From Hydractinia symbiolongicarpus (taxonomy: Eukaryota > Cnidaria > Hydrozoa > Anthoathecata > Hydractiniidae), in assembly GCF_029227915.1 (NCBI RefSeq), contig NC_079877.1, positions 25,693,851-25,757,850 of the forward strand: a stretch of 64,000 bases of DNA, given 5' to 3'. Positions 48,506-61,110 of this stretch are shown one piece after another (within the stretch, counting starts at the first letter, position 1; each line of letters opens with the position of its first letter). A program made the translations under genes and the position numbers. Under the pieces are notes generated by a model, which did no database searches, was not told the DNA's origin, and worked only from the letters and a program-made list of their open reading frames with translations.

Positions 48506-49760
48506 TTTACTATGGCGAAAAGGAAACTACTCAATTTGTTGTGTTTTGACTTAGCTGATATTGGACATTTAAAAACATGTTTTAAAAGAACAGCATGCAA
48601 AAAAAGATTTCAAAGAAACTGCCTATAACAAATATATGTCCTGTATTTTAACGACTCGAGTCCAGGGCTTCACAAACAGCAACAATATCAAACACAAAGA
48701 GTCAAAATGCGGAATATAGCTAGTTAGGTAGGAGAATTTAAGGCATTTTACAATGGTAACGAAATATCAGACAAACATTTGTTCTACAGCAAATAACAAA
48801 ATGCTTACTGCGAAAAATATTTTTCACATATTTTATATGCAAGCTCTTTTAATAAATTGACTCTTGAGAACATCTAGAGCTAGCTTGATAAATCAGTATT
48901 AAAATCAGAAATTCCCTGCAACCATGAAATACGATTGATATATTTATTACCAGACGTTTTTTTATTTAAAATGTTCTAAAAAAAATTCTCACCGCTACTT
49001 GATTTGACCTCGAAGACTTGACTGTAAAGTTTATAAAGACTTTTCCACCGTACACACTTTCTACCATGCGCAGAAACCGTAAACACAGTTACAAAAGGTT
49101 TGACATATTCGAATCGTAATCGAATGCCCAAAATGCTATTTAATGAAGTCATTACATTGACTCTTCATCGTAGATACTTTTTTAAATAACAACTTTGGAG
49201 CTTTCTTTTAAGGCGTTGCACACACACAAAACGCGCATAAGATAAAAAACACAAAACGCACAGTTTAAAAAATAAAAGAATTGAATAAAATCGTGGTGTG
49301 ACACTTCAGAAAGTTAGTTAATACCAACAAAGTTAGAGGACCAACTGCTTTGTTAATAAAGAAAAACCTTTACGGGACAAAATTTGCGGTTTCGGGCTCG
49401 TCGTCAGGCTGCGCCCAAGTTTATTTATAATTTTAATATGAGGTGAATGAACTCTCAGGAAAATTTTCTACCCGACGAATAAGTTTATAATACAACGAGT
49501 ATACATTGCTATATATACTTTTCAATTTCAACGAATTCAATTTTATAAGGTGAGCTGTCTCATATTTGGCGGAGTAAAATGTATTTTTATGTTTATTTAA
49601 TAAATTTTCTTATTTTTAAATAATCCCTTCTCCCCGAACAAACGACCAGTACAAAATTCTAAAATTTTGAAGCGCCCGGCATTGAACGATAAATTTCTTA
49701 TGTGAAAGTTAAAAGTTCCTTTTCATAATAGTCAGTTTGTTTTAAAGGCATAACAACCCG

Positions 49761-49901
49761 CTAGGCGATATGTTGGTTGTCAAGTAATGGTTTCAACTTT
49801 TCATCAACATCATTGCTGTACGCCTGGTTCTGTTCGCCTGTTGTGTTCAAGTGTTGAAACGACGATTTAGATGATATTGTTGTTTCTGTCGCAGCTGTTG
49901 T

Positions 49902-49941
<40 letters not shown>

Positions 49942-51966
49942 GCTGTTGCTGTTGTTGTAGATAATGATTCTGTTGTTGCTGCTGGCGATTGTATCGGTGT
50001 TGTTCCTTTTCTACTCGATGTCAATTTTCCATTGATCGTGTAAAAGTGAAGGAAAAGATGTAGACAAAACCCTAAGTGGAGAGGTGATCCACATTTATAC
50101 ACCGTCATGAACAGAATATTCATCTCTGAATTCTTAGCAAACGTCTCGATAATCCCAGTATAAGCATCGATGATTGTATTGAGAAACACCGATAGAAACG
50201 CCAACATAAGTAATGGAACTAGGAAGTGATTTATTTTCTTTCGTTTCATTTCACTTGTGCAAGCAGAGTACATATCGACTTTCACAAACACATAAATTTG
50301 ATACACGATTGATAAGGGCTTGCACCAAAACTTAATAGCATTCCAGCAGAGATAGTCATATTGTTTTGTGTTATTAGGGATTCTTCGTGAACGTGCAGCC
50401 CATGTTGATGTCATTGTACCTTTAAGACACCAAAATATCATCCCACATATTCCCATTGAAGCCATTAAGATGTCGATGCCAACTGAAAATAGAGTGTGGT
50501 TTGCAATCTGTGCACTTTTCACCTGGATATAGAAACATGAACTTATTAAGTGCATGCAAAAGCGTTTAAGCAAAATAAAATTCCTTTAACTATTTGTGTT
50601 TAAAATCAAAACCTATTTCGTACAAAGACGGGCAGATTAAGGTATCAAAGAAGCAATTGCAGAAGATGATTTGCAAATTGGAAGAAAAATCTAAGTGTAA
50701 AGCACATTACATTTTAATATGGTGCTTTCAAGAACATTTGATGTTATGTGTAATATCCTTCATTATTTTCACTTAAAATATTAAGCTTACTTATCACCCG
50801 AGTAAGCGTCCCCCGACGCTTATTATTCCGAGAGAAAAAAATTGGTGAGGTAAGATTTAAGCATAATGGACAAACCTTTTGAACAACGAAGAAGCCGCAA
50901 ATTATTGTTGTAAAATCTGCAATGATACCAAATATGTTTGTCCACGGTCCTAAGTAACTGTATTGAAGACCGTTTATGATTTGAAGACCAAGAAGCACCA
51001 TACCACACAGGAAACCTCCTCCAGCTAGCAAAGATGTGTCATGTTTAAACTCTTCAGATGCTTCCACACTATCATGGTCAAGCTCGTCTGCAGGAGTATA
51101 TGGACGACAGGCGGTTGCTTCGTCGTTTTGTTTTTCACGGATGTAACCGTCTATTTTTATGGCATGCTCAACGAAGAGGATGCAGCATAAAAGTCGATAG
51201 TCTATCAACAATGCGGCATACCCTGACGAAAAAATGCTGTAACTGTCACTTAGGATACTTTTTATGAAATGATCCCCTTGTATATCGGCAATCATTATTG
51301 ATTCGAGCCACATTGAAAAGTTGAATAAAGCAACGATCTTCAAATACCAAGATGCACCACAACATTTATTTTGGCGGGAACTTTGTATTGTAAACTATAT
51401 TTATACAACCAAGCTTGACAAAGTTTTTGAAGAAAGCCAGATAAGAGAAGAATTGAAGCAATATAATCATTTGCTACGAGTGAACCAATGAGTAGAAACA
51501 ATTCAAGCAAGACAACAAATTTGGTTATGGTCCATAAAAAGTCTGCAATATTTTCATGACCATGACCCAACACTCTCAGATCTCCTGCACTGCGCCTTAT
51601 GTCAAAAAAGAAAAAGCTGGCGACAAATGTAACACCAATTCCAAATATAAACACAACGATAGTTGTTGAGATTGAGTACGTTAAATTCTCAGATTCTTGA
51701 TACGATAAATCCGCTATGGTCGATATAAAAAAAGCGAAAAAAATCAATCCCATGTTGCAATGCACGCCAAGATCTTTTTTATCTCCATACGCATATAAAA
51801 TTAGAACCGCAGTCAGCAGAGTGTACGAAAGAATATACAATATGGAGAACAGCACAGTCGCCTGGAAGTTAACATCTGGCGAGATATTGCATAATGTTGA
51901 ATTATCAGTCATATTTCTCACAGTGCTGTTCATCATAGGGTCTACCAAACATTTTGCTACCTCCAT
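49761..51966 (-). CDS. Otopetrin-like 12-TM protein A, about 617 aa, with a one-base frameshift
   Basis: Minus-strand exons 51966-50876 and 50522-49761 (phase 0 junction). Twelve hydrophobic segments can be counted: five before, and seven after, the point near 51370 where the frame shifts. Signature places matching otopetrins: 'VFIFGIGVTF' in TM3, 'GFLQKLCQAWLYKY' in TM5, 'ALFNFSMWLESIM' in TM6, 'LLIDYRLL' in TM7 and 'SPLHLGFCLHLFLH' in TM12. Otopetrins are proton-selective plasma-membrane channels with 12 TM helices. The family call is by pattern, without search. The C-terminal tail holds a poly-Thr run coded by an ACA/ACN repeat (about 49905-49960). At 51369-51372 there are four T (plus strand) where five would keep the frame aligned with gene B ('VPAK' then 'NK.CGASWYLKI'). 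This is a sequencing or assembly error, an allele, or early decay; the rest is intact. A neighbour of gene B, transcribed away from it. Confidence 0.7.
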
Positions 51967-53240
51967 GTTTGATACCTGAACGATATGCCTAACGAAATAA
52001 TAACAATGCTTTTAAGAGTGCACGTGGAACAACAAAGAACATTGTAAGAAAAGAAAAACGATTCTAAATAGTTTGTTTAAACGTCAAACATAGAGACATA
52101 TATAACTATGGTAATAAAAAGTTTTTTTATAGTTATGAAGTTTAAAAAACCCGACATGCATCTTACCAGTAACTCACCTCCCAGTGCACTAAAGAGTTTA
52201 AGTTGCTTAATCCAGCCTTTCTTTTGTAGCATGTAGAAAAACACACTGGAATTCTTAAAAACAAACTTTAAAACGTTCTAAGAACACAACAAGACAGCTT
52301 TAATGTTGACATTGTAAATAATGACATTTTTTATATCTTTATAAAGCCCATTAAAATGACTTGGAATGGCTGTACAACCTCGTTTCGAGATTTCACTTTC
52401 TTTGTTTCACTACGTGTCATAACAGATAGCAACATGTTGAAATAAGCGATAGGGACGAGGTTAGTAACATTGGAAATAACAACGATAGAGCACAGGCTGG
52501 ACGTGTTAGGCGAATTTTTTCCTTGAAAATTATATTTCTCACCTCGTCCCAGGCCTTGTTAGTTTTTTCATATTTAGACGCAACCTACATAAACCGTAAA
52601 AAGTGCTGACGAGGTTGCATTTAGTTGAAATTTGACTTATTCTAAAATTGTTACACTTAGAAAAAAGAGTTGCAGAAGACTTCAATAACGACGTCTATTA
52701 ACAAGCCTGGATGTTTATATTACATGTTTCAAAACCTTCGTTTACCCAGATTTTCTAGACTGATTTATTCCAGGCTGTATTTTAAAATATACATTTATTT
52801 GTCCCTTTATCAATAAATTTTTATTTTTTTTAAAGCATTCCAAATAAAGTGGACATATCATTTTAAGGAGGTGAGCGCTGGGGACGAGTTTCTTTAGACT
52901 GAGGAATAGTAATTTCAGAGCGTTAATGCTGAGACTGTCGCTCATTGACATCTCCATTATTTTTTAATCTAATCCTTTGTTTTTCCGTGAATTTATCCAG
53001 TAATAGCACAATGAGGGAGAGTAATTATATTAAAATAGTTTCACTGTGGTTAATCGTTTCATTCTTAGAACACTTTTATTTTCGGAGAAAGAAAAACTAA
53101 CAAAGAGTAGTTTAAAAAAACATATGTGGATTTCTAAACGGAAACGTTGATAAAATACACAACATCGCAGTAACATACCAAGAGCCAAGTACAGTTTTCA
53201 ATTTGCTTCACATAATCAGCAATTCAACTTTTTTAGCAAG
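51967..53240. other. Shared 5' region of the otopetrin-like pair, with MITE ends
   Basis: The divergent starts are 1.27 kb apart. The gap contains two segments with CCTCGTCCC / GACGAGGTT ends: 52375-52462 (CAACCTCGTTTCGAG to GGGACGAGGTTAG) and 52541-52618 (ACCTCGTCCCAGG to GACGAGGTTGC). Promoters must lie here, but no box can be fixed with confidence. Confidence 0.5.
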
Positions 53241-56200
53241 ATGAAGTATTTGATCGCATCCTGTATACAGAACATGTCCTCTAATTCTTCTTCCGATGTA
53301 TGTAACTTTAAAACCGACGTTGCTTTGGAAACCAGTATGCTGTTTTCTGGTTTGTCCATCGTGTCGCTTGTTTTAATGTCAGCTATACTGTATTTGTACT
53401 CAAAAGGGAACAAGAAATCTTTGGGAAACGAATGCAATCTTGGGATGCTGTTCTTTTCAATTTTAGTAACGGTGACGGCTGACTTGTCTTATCAAGAAGT
53501 ACAAAGAAAAACGTACTTTATTTATGAGATTGTCGTAATTTTTGTATTCGGAATCGGCATCATATGTTATGGAGCGTACACATTTTTCGACATAAGACGT
53601 CAAGACGACGACATAAAAGCGATAGGTGAAGGTAATCCCCATATGTCGTTTTTTACTTGGATAATTACATTACTGTTAGCCGTTCTAGAATTATTTTTAT
53701 TCATTGGTGCTTTGATTGAGAATGATTTTCTCTCAGCGCTTTTAATCATGGCAGAACTGATTCAAAAACTTTTGCAGGCTGGATTGTACCATTTTGATTT
53801 ACGTCACAGAATTCCTGCCAAAAACAAAGAATGTGGTGCATCATGGTATCTAAAAATTATTGCCCTGTTTAATTTTTCCATGTGGCTGGAATCAATAATG
53901 GTAGCAGATAAAGTTGGAGAAAAAATAGTAAAAGATGTTCTAAAAGGGGGTTACAGTGTGTTTGCATCTATTCACGCCGCCATGTTGATAGATTATCGTC
54001 TGCTTTTGTGTATGCTATTCATTGAGCATTCTCTTGTCATTGATCATCGACTTGCACAAAATGAAAACAAAAATAAATCAAGAACATGCAGCCCTCTGGA
54101 AGAACTTACATTTCCATCTTTGGAGAAGGAAGAGATATTTAAAGTTGAGACATCTAGACTTGCAGGATTGGGGTTCATATGTGGTATGTGTCTAGCTGCA
54201 TTGCAGTTAATCAATGCTCTGCAGTACACTGAATATCTTGGTCCTTGGACAGGCTTATTCGGCATTTCAGCTGATATTATTGTTGCTATCTGCGTCGGAT
54301 TTCTTATAAGACAAGTATGTTTTATTTCGGCCCAACTAACTTCATTCAGGTGCTTTCTGTTATGAATATTTTAGTTGTATATTAACTTAAGGGATTATAT
54401 TTTCGCGTTAATTAAATTTCACGTATTTACGAAATGCGTGAAATTTTGTTCGTGAATTTTTATCACTTTTTGCAATTCTAGAAATTAGTTTTTTAGCGAA
54501 ATCAAACTTTCTTTGGATTATGTTTTTATGGATTTGTACAGTTTTATTCATAAAAGCTAGTTTTACCCAGTACAATTTAAACGCTACCTAGGAGGCATTA
54601 CATTACAATATTAAATTCAAGTGGCGAATCGACACAAAAAGTAGCGAGTCGACAAAAAAAATGTCGAATCGACACAAAAAGTGGCGAATCGACACAAAAA
54701 GTAGCGAATCGACAGAAAAAAAAGTAGCGAATCGACACAAAAAGTAGCGAATCGACACAAAAAGTAGCGAGTCGACACAAAAAGTAGCGAGTCGACAAAA
54801 AAATGGCGAATCGACACAAAAAGTGGCGAATCGACACAAAAAGTGGCGAATCGACAGAAAAAAAAGTAGCGAATCGACACATAAAGTAGCGAATCGACAC
54901 AAAAAGTAGCGAGTCGACACAAAAAGTAGCGAGTCGACAAAAAAATGGCGAATCGACACAAAAAGTGGCGAATCGACACAAAAAGTAGCGAGTCGACAAA
55001 AAAAATGGCGAATCGACACAAAAAGTGGCGAATCGACACAAAAAGTAGCGAATCGACAGAAAAAAAAGTAGCGAATCGACACATAAAGTAGCGAATCGAC
55101 ACAAAAAGTGGCGAATCGACACAAAAAGTAGCGAGTCGACAAAAAAAATGACGAATCGACACAAAAAGTGGCGAATCGACACAAAAAATAGGACCGAGTT
55201 GACACAAAAGGTAGCTAATCGACACAAAAAGTAGCGAATCGACAGAAAAAAAGTAGCGAATCGACACATAAAGTAGCGAATCGACACAAAAAGTGGCGAA
55301 TTGACACATAAAGTAGTGAGTCGACAAAAAAAAGTGGCGAATCGACACAAAAAGTAGCGAGTCGACACAAAACTAGCAAATCGACACAAAAAGTAGCGAA
55401 TCGACAGAAAAAAAGGAGCGAGTCGACACAAAAGCTAGCTAATCGACACAAAAATTAGCGAATTGACAGAAAAAAAGTAGCGAGTCGACACATAAAGTAG
55501 CGAGTCGATTGTCGACATCAAGCGAACAAAAAAGCATGCCATTAGAATTGGCACTATTGAGCCACGGTAGAAATTTAATCCTCGCGAAATATTTTTAGCT
55601 TTACCCTCACCAAATTTAATTTTCGCAAAGTCTAAAAATTAGCTTCTTTTTTATACGCAAAATCGCAAACATAAATCCTCGCGAAAACTTATTCCTTTGA
55701 AGCTATGGCACCAATATGAAAATACTAGTCAGCGGCCCGTTGATAAATCCACGGGTTCGACCGTCCCTTATTTACCGCATTTCGTGTGTCTCACTACCGC
55801 GGTTACCATTTTGCTTGACAGGCAGACGTATACAGGTATTAGAATATGGATATTTATTTGAAACTTTACTTTAGGTTGGTACGTTGCCACTGTCAATAAA
55901 AAAACACAAAGAAAGGCTTCCACTGGGTGTTGATATTTTGGTGGTAGGGATGGGCACCATAGGGCTGATATTCTGGGTGTTAAAAGGTGCGATGGCTACG
56001 ATTTGGGCTACGCGAGTTTCAGCTATTCCACAATCGCATCGTGAATACCAATACTTATGTTGGAATGGAACAAAAGCTTGCTTGAGACCTCTATCCATAC
56101 TAATTCAAGTTTACTTCTTTGCGACTACCGACATTGAATCCTTAGTAAAAGTTCAAGTTAAAAAAAAAAGATCTAACCATTTTTTGATACCGTTCTTGAT

Positions 56201-56555
56201 GATGGCTTTTCTTTCCGTGTTTTTAAATTCTCTAACCGACGTATACGACGGCTTGGTCGAAGAGTTAGCGGAAGAAGCAAATATGAGCATGATTGTGTTG
56301 GTTTTATACAAGTGCGGAGAGCCCATACATCTTGGATTCGCTCTTCACATGTTTGTTCATCTTTTTATTGTCAATAAAAAGCTTAAATCTGTCCCTCTTA
56401 TGAGAAGATATGATCGCTTGTATGATGAAGCACACAGAACCAATCCCAGGCTTGAAGTCGACTATGACGATCATTCAGAACAACCGTTGGGTTCAGATCA
56501 TCATGTTTACAATAAAAGACGACCGCTGCATCCGAAAAAATTCGTCACACAATGA
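53241..56555 (+). CDS. Otopetrin-like 12-TM protein B, 584 aa, 2 coding exons
   Basis: Exons 53241-54314 and 55875-56555, joined in phase 0 at the same position as gene A. The ATG at 53241 is the first in frame; a second ATG at 53274 would shorten the product by 11 residues. Twelve hydrophobic segments in the same places as gene A, with 'IFVFGIGIICYG' (TM3), 'ELIQKLLQAGLYHF' (TM5), 'ALFNFSMWLESIM' (TM6), 'AMLIDYRLLLCMLF' (TM7), 'GVDILVVGMGTIGLIFW' (TM10), 'HFLIPFLMMAFLSVFLN' (TM11) and 'IHLGFALHMFVHLF' (TM12). N-terminus has sequons and no cleavable signal is obvious. Expected role: a proton-selective channel in the plasma membrane, perhaps sour or acid sensing or pH handling (family inference only). 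The C-terminal tail is hydrophilic with His- and Asp-rich stretches and lacks the poly-Thr run of gene A. No frameshift or stop. The intron carries a minisatellite (54621-55516). Confidence 0.75.
54621..55516. repeat. 20-bp minisatellite, about 43 units, inside the gene B intron
   Basis: Consensus GTAGCGAATCGACACAAAAA. Variants: GTGGCG for GTAGCG, AGTCG for AATCG, ACAGAAAAAAAA, ACACATAAA and ACAAAAAAA. They recur in a set order, giving blocks of about seven units (150 bp) that repeat, i.e. higher-order structure. Each unit has TCGA. All three minus-strand frames stay open over 200-277 codons because no unit variant makes a stop in antisense; that is a by-product of composition. Confidence 0.95.
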
Positions 56556-58162
56556 ATTTGAGGATTTATGTAAAGGTTGTCCAAACAAGATTCACGTTGC
56601 TCTTTGTAAATTAATTTTAGCTACACAGCAATAGATTCGAGGATTTTTTTTTTTTTTATCTTTACAGAAAATGTTTCAAAGGACATGTATTATACTAAAA
56701 CAAGCACAGACAACAATACAAAGGTGACTTTTTGAGTACTAACCGTCCCTTTGCGTCCCATCGTCCTACGTTTTCGCAGAGTTAGAGAAGGAAGTGACTA
56801 TTGTTAGTTTTCATGACGAGACACGAGACCATATCTGTATGACTTGCACCATTGTGTTATGCACAACTTATTTTGCATCAAACAATTACATAGATTGAAC
56901 ACACTATTAAAATAAAAATAGGTCTAGAAATTGAACTTTTATATTTTTGACAGAAAATAAAATTTGACCATCTATCCACTAAATGTTTGACGAGAGATTA
57001 AGTCTCCATAACCAAAATTCTTGGTAGTTCATGTCATGCGACATATAGCAGAATTCTTCAATTCTATTTAGTTGACAACATAGACGCGTTGAACGAGACT
57101 CTGCACAAGAGGGACATTCGATAACTGGAAACTCGAATAAGCGAGAGCTTTTCGCCGCTATCAAATTAATCAAAAAAGTGGTCTGGCAACGAGGTTCAGG
57201 TTGAGGCGAGGACAGTTTTACTTTACACTAAGTAAAAAGTAAATAAATCTAAATAAGAATAAAAGTAAATAATATAAAAAAAATTGTGAAAGATCGTAGT
57301 CGAATTTAATTTTAAAATGAAACTCATATGAATAATATGAAATGTAGATGTTTCCAAAACAATTTTTGGTTTTCACTTGAATATAACTATCGCAACGAAT
57401 CAAATTTAAAAACAATTTCCAATCATACTCATTTCCAGGGTCTCTCAGTTATAAAATCTCCATATTTTATCTCAAAGAGCTTTGGGGACGAGTACCCCAG
57501 GTAAGGCGACCCTTAAAATCATTCTAAAAGTGAAACGGCCTTTGGATCGAGGATGACGATATTTACCGTTGGAAACCGATCTTTATAACGTCATTTATGT
57601 GCCGTTAAACCACAAAAGTTTGTAATAAGACAGATGTTTCGAAAACAAATTTCGTCGCACATGCATCATCACCTGATAACATCTGGCGATTAGCTCGGAA
57701 ATCTGAAAACGAATAAGAGTGCAAAAATCGTGACAGAAAACATTTTAATTGACTTATTATTACACGTATGTGTTTTAACACAATATCTTCTGTCATAACA
57801 AAAGCACATGGAATACAAAAAAAACAATAATTAAAAAATAGTTTTTACCTCCCAGCGCGCAGAAGACATGTTCCGTTCGTGAGGGTTAAATTCATAATTA
57901 AACGTCAAAAAGTTATAATACTGACAAAAAATATTGCCGGCATCGCTGTGCATGATTTTGTCGGCGTTGTTTTAGACAAATTGTTCTCGAAAAAAGGTGC
58001 GTGTATCTAGAGAAGAAAACACAGGCCAAATTGCTAATTTACACGGGAAGACACTGAATTGACTTTCGCGTAACTATCTTCGTCTCTTCTTAGTAACAAA
58101 TTTAAACAAATTCACTGCAAATTTGTCGTTGAGATCTGTTGTTTATATTTTAAGCCTTCATA

Positions 58163-58261
58163 TTTCCCAGGGCTTTTTGTTTCTTAGGCGCTGTGCTTAT
58201 TGATAGATTTTCTCGCCATCCGATATGCAAAAAGAGACAACAGGTCCTGGGATCGAGGTTG
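58163..58261. mobile_element. MITE-like element
   Basis: Ends TTTCCCAGGGCTTTTTG and CAGGTCCTGGGATCGAGG; the centre has TCTCGCCATCCGATATG, related to the reverse complement of the centre of the 773-887 copy. Confidence 0.55.
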
Positions 58262-58749
58262 ATATATTACGTGACGCCGCAGCTCGTCTATCTTAAAGTG
58301 CAGCCTTTAAAACAAACTAATAACGCTATTTTTTTAAAATCAATATCATTGATGATCTGTGGCTTGAAAACATACTCAGTAAACACTAACGTATCACGTG
58401 CAATATATCGTCTTTCAAACAAAAAAACATACAAAAACTCAAATTCATGAACTGCTTCCATGGTTACTCACTCAAATATTTTCTGTTATGTTTTGCTGAC
58501 TAATATAGATCTGTTTGTTCTTGACGCGATTGACATATTTCGAATCACTATGAGTCACATGTTTTAAATAACATGCTAGCCGCACCATATAAGCTCGGAT
58601 CACAAATCACAATGCGCTGTAACATTCCGCCATCATTGGTTGTGTTTACTTTGTTTTCTCATTTCCTGCCAATACAAAATGCAAAACTATTCTCCACCAT
58701 TTTTATTTTATTCTCAAAGTTTTTTTAACCATAATTTTAAAATCTTTTA

Positions 58750-58980
58750 TTATCGATCGATCATTCTATTACGATTCTGCTGCCTACAATAATTACGTCG
58801 TATTAAGTCCACTTTCGTCTGGCATGATATGTAGTGTTCTTGTCTACAAACGAAGCATAATGGATCCGGTGAAAAGTGTTGCTTCTTTAAACCAAGCTCT
58901 ATGATAAGCTTTTCCAATAAAATATCATCTACGCTGTCCACATCAAAAAGATTTAACAAAGGATCACTCATTTTTAACAA
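58750..58980 (-). CDS. Small ORF with Cys-x2-Cys / Cys-rich segment
   Basis: The 73-76-codon minus-strand frame begins with either of two ATGs (58980 or 58971) and ends in a stop at 58750. An acidic-leucine N-terminus ('DPLLNLFDVDSVDDILLEKL') is followed by 'CFVCRQEHYISC' and a basic end. It looks like a short regulatory or transposon-encoded zinc-binding protein, but no family is recognised and it stands alone. Confidence 0.3.
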   Translation of the reverse strand: MLKMSDPLLNLFDVDSVDDILLEKLIIELGLKKQHFSPDPLCFVCRQEHYISCQTKVDLIRRNYCRQQNRNRMIDR

Positions 58981-60113
58981 CGTTAGGTGAAGGGAAATAA
59001 TCTATTCCCCTTCTTAACTCTTTATTAAACGAACTTTAATTACTTCTTCTGTCGATTCACGATCAATTCGGTCTCTGTGTGTGTGATCAGTCCGTCTGTG
59101 TGTTCACGAACTACGAAATTGAGTCAAATAAATATCGTGCAACGTTTCCAAGCGTGTTTGTTTATGACTGAGCTAGTTTAACTCTCGCGACCTCTCCATT
59201 AATCGCTCAAATAATGTGACGTAACAAACTACACGTTACTCATTTTCACTCTCCTGTATTAAACACTCTCCTCCTGGGATCTTAACAAAGTATAAATTAA
59301 ACTTTATTTTACTTGTGTTTTTAATGAATTCAAAAAAACCTAAGAGGTAAAAGTAAGCAAAGTTATAATAATATATCAAATGGTGTGCCAAACAGTTTGT
59401 GAAAATACCAATGTCAAAAAAGCTCCACGAGGGAGATATAAATTTTAGTGAATATAATATTTGTTTCCTTCCATTGTTCTTTAAATGGAGAAGATAAGCG
59501 TGGCAAACTTGAAATTTAAATCAAACTATTTCTTAATAAGCTAAAACAGTGTGAATTCAACATATTTTTAACTATGTTTTTTTAATAATTTAAGAGAAAA
59601 ACGATCCATTTTCATGATACGAATATATTTCCCGCATAAATTTATAATAAACGACATTGCTCTGATGTGGGCACATAATGACGGGCACATATAAATAATA
59701 TATCAGGTATTCAAATTTGAATCATCACCTCAACTCAGAGCAAAGGATAATGTATTTTTAGAAGTCCAGATAAGTTTGTGTTATCGTTACGTGAACACAT
59801 AACGGGGAAAGCCATCCTGTTTGAACTCCCTGTTGCGCAAATTATGGTTTTTATATAAATTGGTACCCTTTTTATTATAACTGATGGTTTTTTATTGCGT
59901 TTAATTATATTATTTTCGTGTCTTTGTCCAAATTATCAGTTTGACTTAGTTTTCATATCTTTACATATTAATAATTGGTTAATAGAAGGTCTGGGGTTGA
60001 ACAAAGTTAAAAGTAAACAAAGAGGGTTCTGTATCAAAATACTTACCACTCTTAATATAGTAACGGGTATAAAAATAACCTTAACCTTCTTGGTACAAAG
60101 TTATTGACATTCT

Positions 60114-60169
60114 TGTCCTCAGAGCTCTTTGAGATAAACTTCGGTTTATCTCAAAGAGCTCTAGGGACA
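60114..60169. repeat. Near-perfect hairpin with TTCG loop
   Basis: Arms 60121-60139 (AGAGCTCTTTGAGATAAAC) and 60144-60162 are exact complements around a TTCG loop. The stem extends outward (TGTCC / GGACA with two imperfect pairs) to 26 bp. If transcribed, the UUCG tetraloop would be very stable. The right arm plus GGGAC resembles a MITE end at 57461-57485. Confidence 0.85.
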
Positions 60170-61016
60170 AAAATAAACCTCTATTCTTTTACAAGCATGA
60201 GTAAGACATGTCCATTTTCATAAATAATTAAAATCAACAAACAACTTTTCTTTTACAAAATTTTAGCTGATTAGTCATTTTGAGTCAGTGGATTTTTTAT
60301 GGCATTTCTGTGTATTGTGTGGCTGCAAATTAACTGCAAAAAGAGTACGTCGTCTGGTTGCTATTTTGTGAGCGTATCAGCGGCAAAATACAACACGGGT
60401 CCTAGGTCATGTAGCGTTGGTTTTATCTTCATATATAAAAAGCTAAATGTCCTGGGATCGAAGTTGCGGCAAAAGGGTCAATTTGATTGTTTTAAACGAC
60501 ATTTAAATATACGAAATATATTATATATTATAGGACAACATCGGATAGCCATAATTTTAATATTTTTTATCTATCTTTTAAATAAAACATGAGTCTAAAG
60601 AAGAGATGATTTCTCAGTCTGTTAAATAGCAAAAAAAAACCAACAAATCCATGGAAAAATTATGAAAAACAAAATAATCGATTAAACGTTAACCTTTAGG
60701 TCCTGGAAATAAGGTTGGATCAAAAGTCTTTTCAGTCATTAAAATTTCAATTAACAAAACGGGTCAGTAAAATTAAGTGACTTAACCGATATTTTTGATA
60801 CACAAAGTAAATTCTAACTTATTTTTAGCGTCTTTATAAATTTATTCCGGAGATGGTGCAATGTCGTTCGCAGGGTTTTTTAAACGCCAATATTTTTAAG
60901 AACTGGTGACAAAGATGGAAGATGGTGTACTTGTAGAGGAATTGGATTGTAATTAAAAAGGTTGCAGGTTCGAGTTTCATTTCGGTGCACATTAAATGAG
61001 GTTTTTCTGACTTAGT

Positions 61017-61110
61017 ACCCAGGGCTCTTCCACGCTTTTGATATTATTCCGATAGGGCAGCCCTCCTGTGAGAATATGATAGGCGTAAAATAGCCCTGGG
61101 AACGATGTTG
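61017..61110. mobile_element. MITE-like element
   Basis: Ends TACCCAGGGCTCTTCC and AGCCCTGGGAACGATGTTG. Confidence 0.55.

Larger units (their letters stand above)
46721..49760. other. Intergenic DNA
   Basis: No gene found. It holds the repeat cluster at 47440-47775 and the palindrome at 48423-48505. Confidence 0.6.

Noticed and set aside
54598-55451. Long antisense open frames (up to 277 codons) rich in Phe, Cys, Arg, Val and Ser
   Set aside because: They are produced by the 20-bp minisatellite, which leaves all three antisense frames open. They have no independent start context and lie in an intron.
60880-60990. tRNA or SINE around GGTTCGAG
   Set aside because: Only a B-box-like word; no A-box at the right distance and no cloverleaf.
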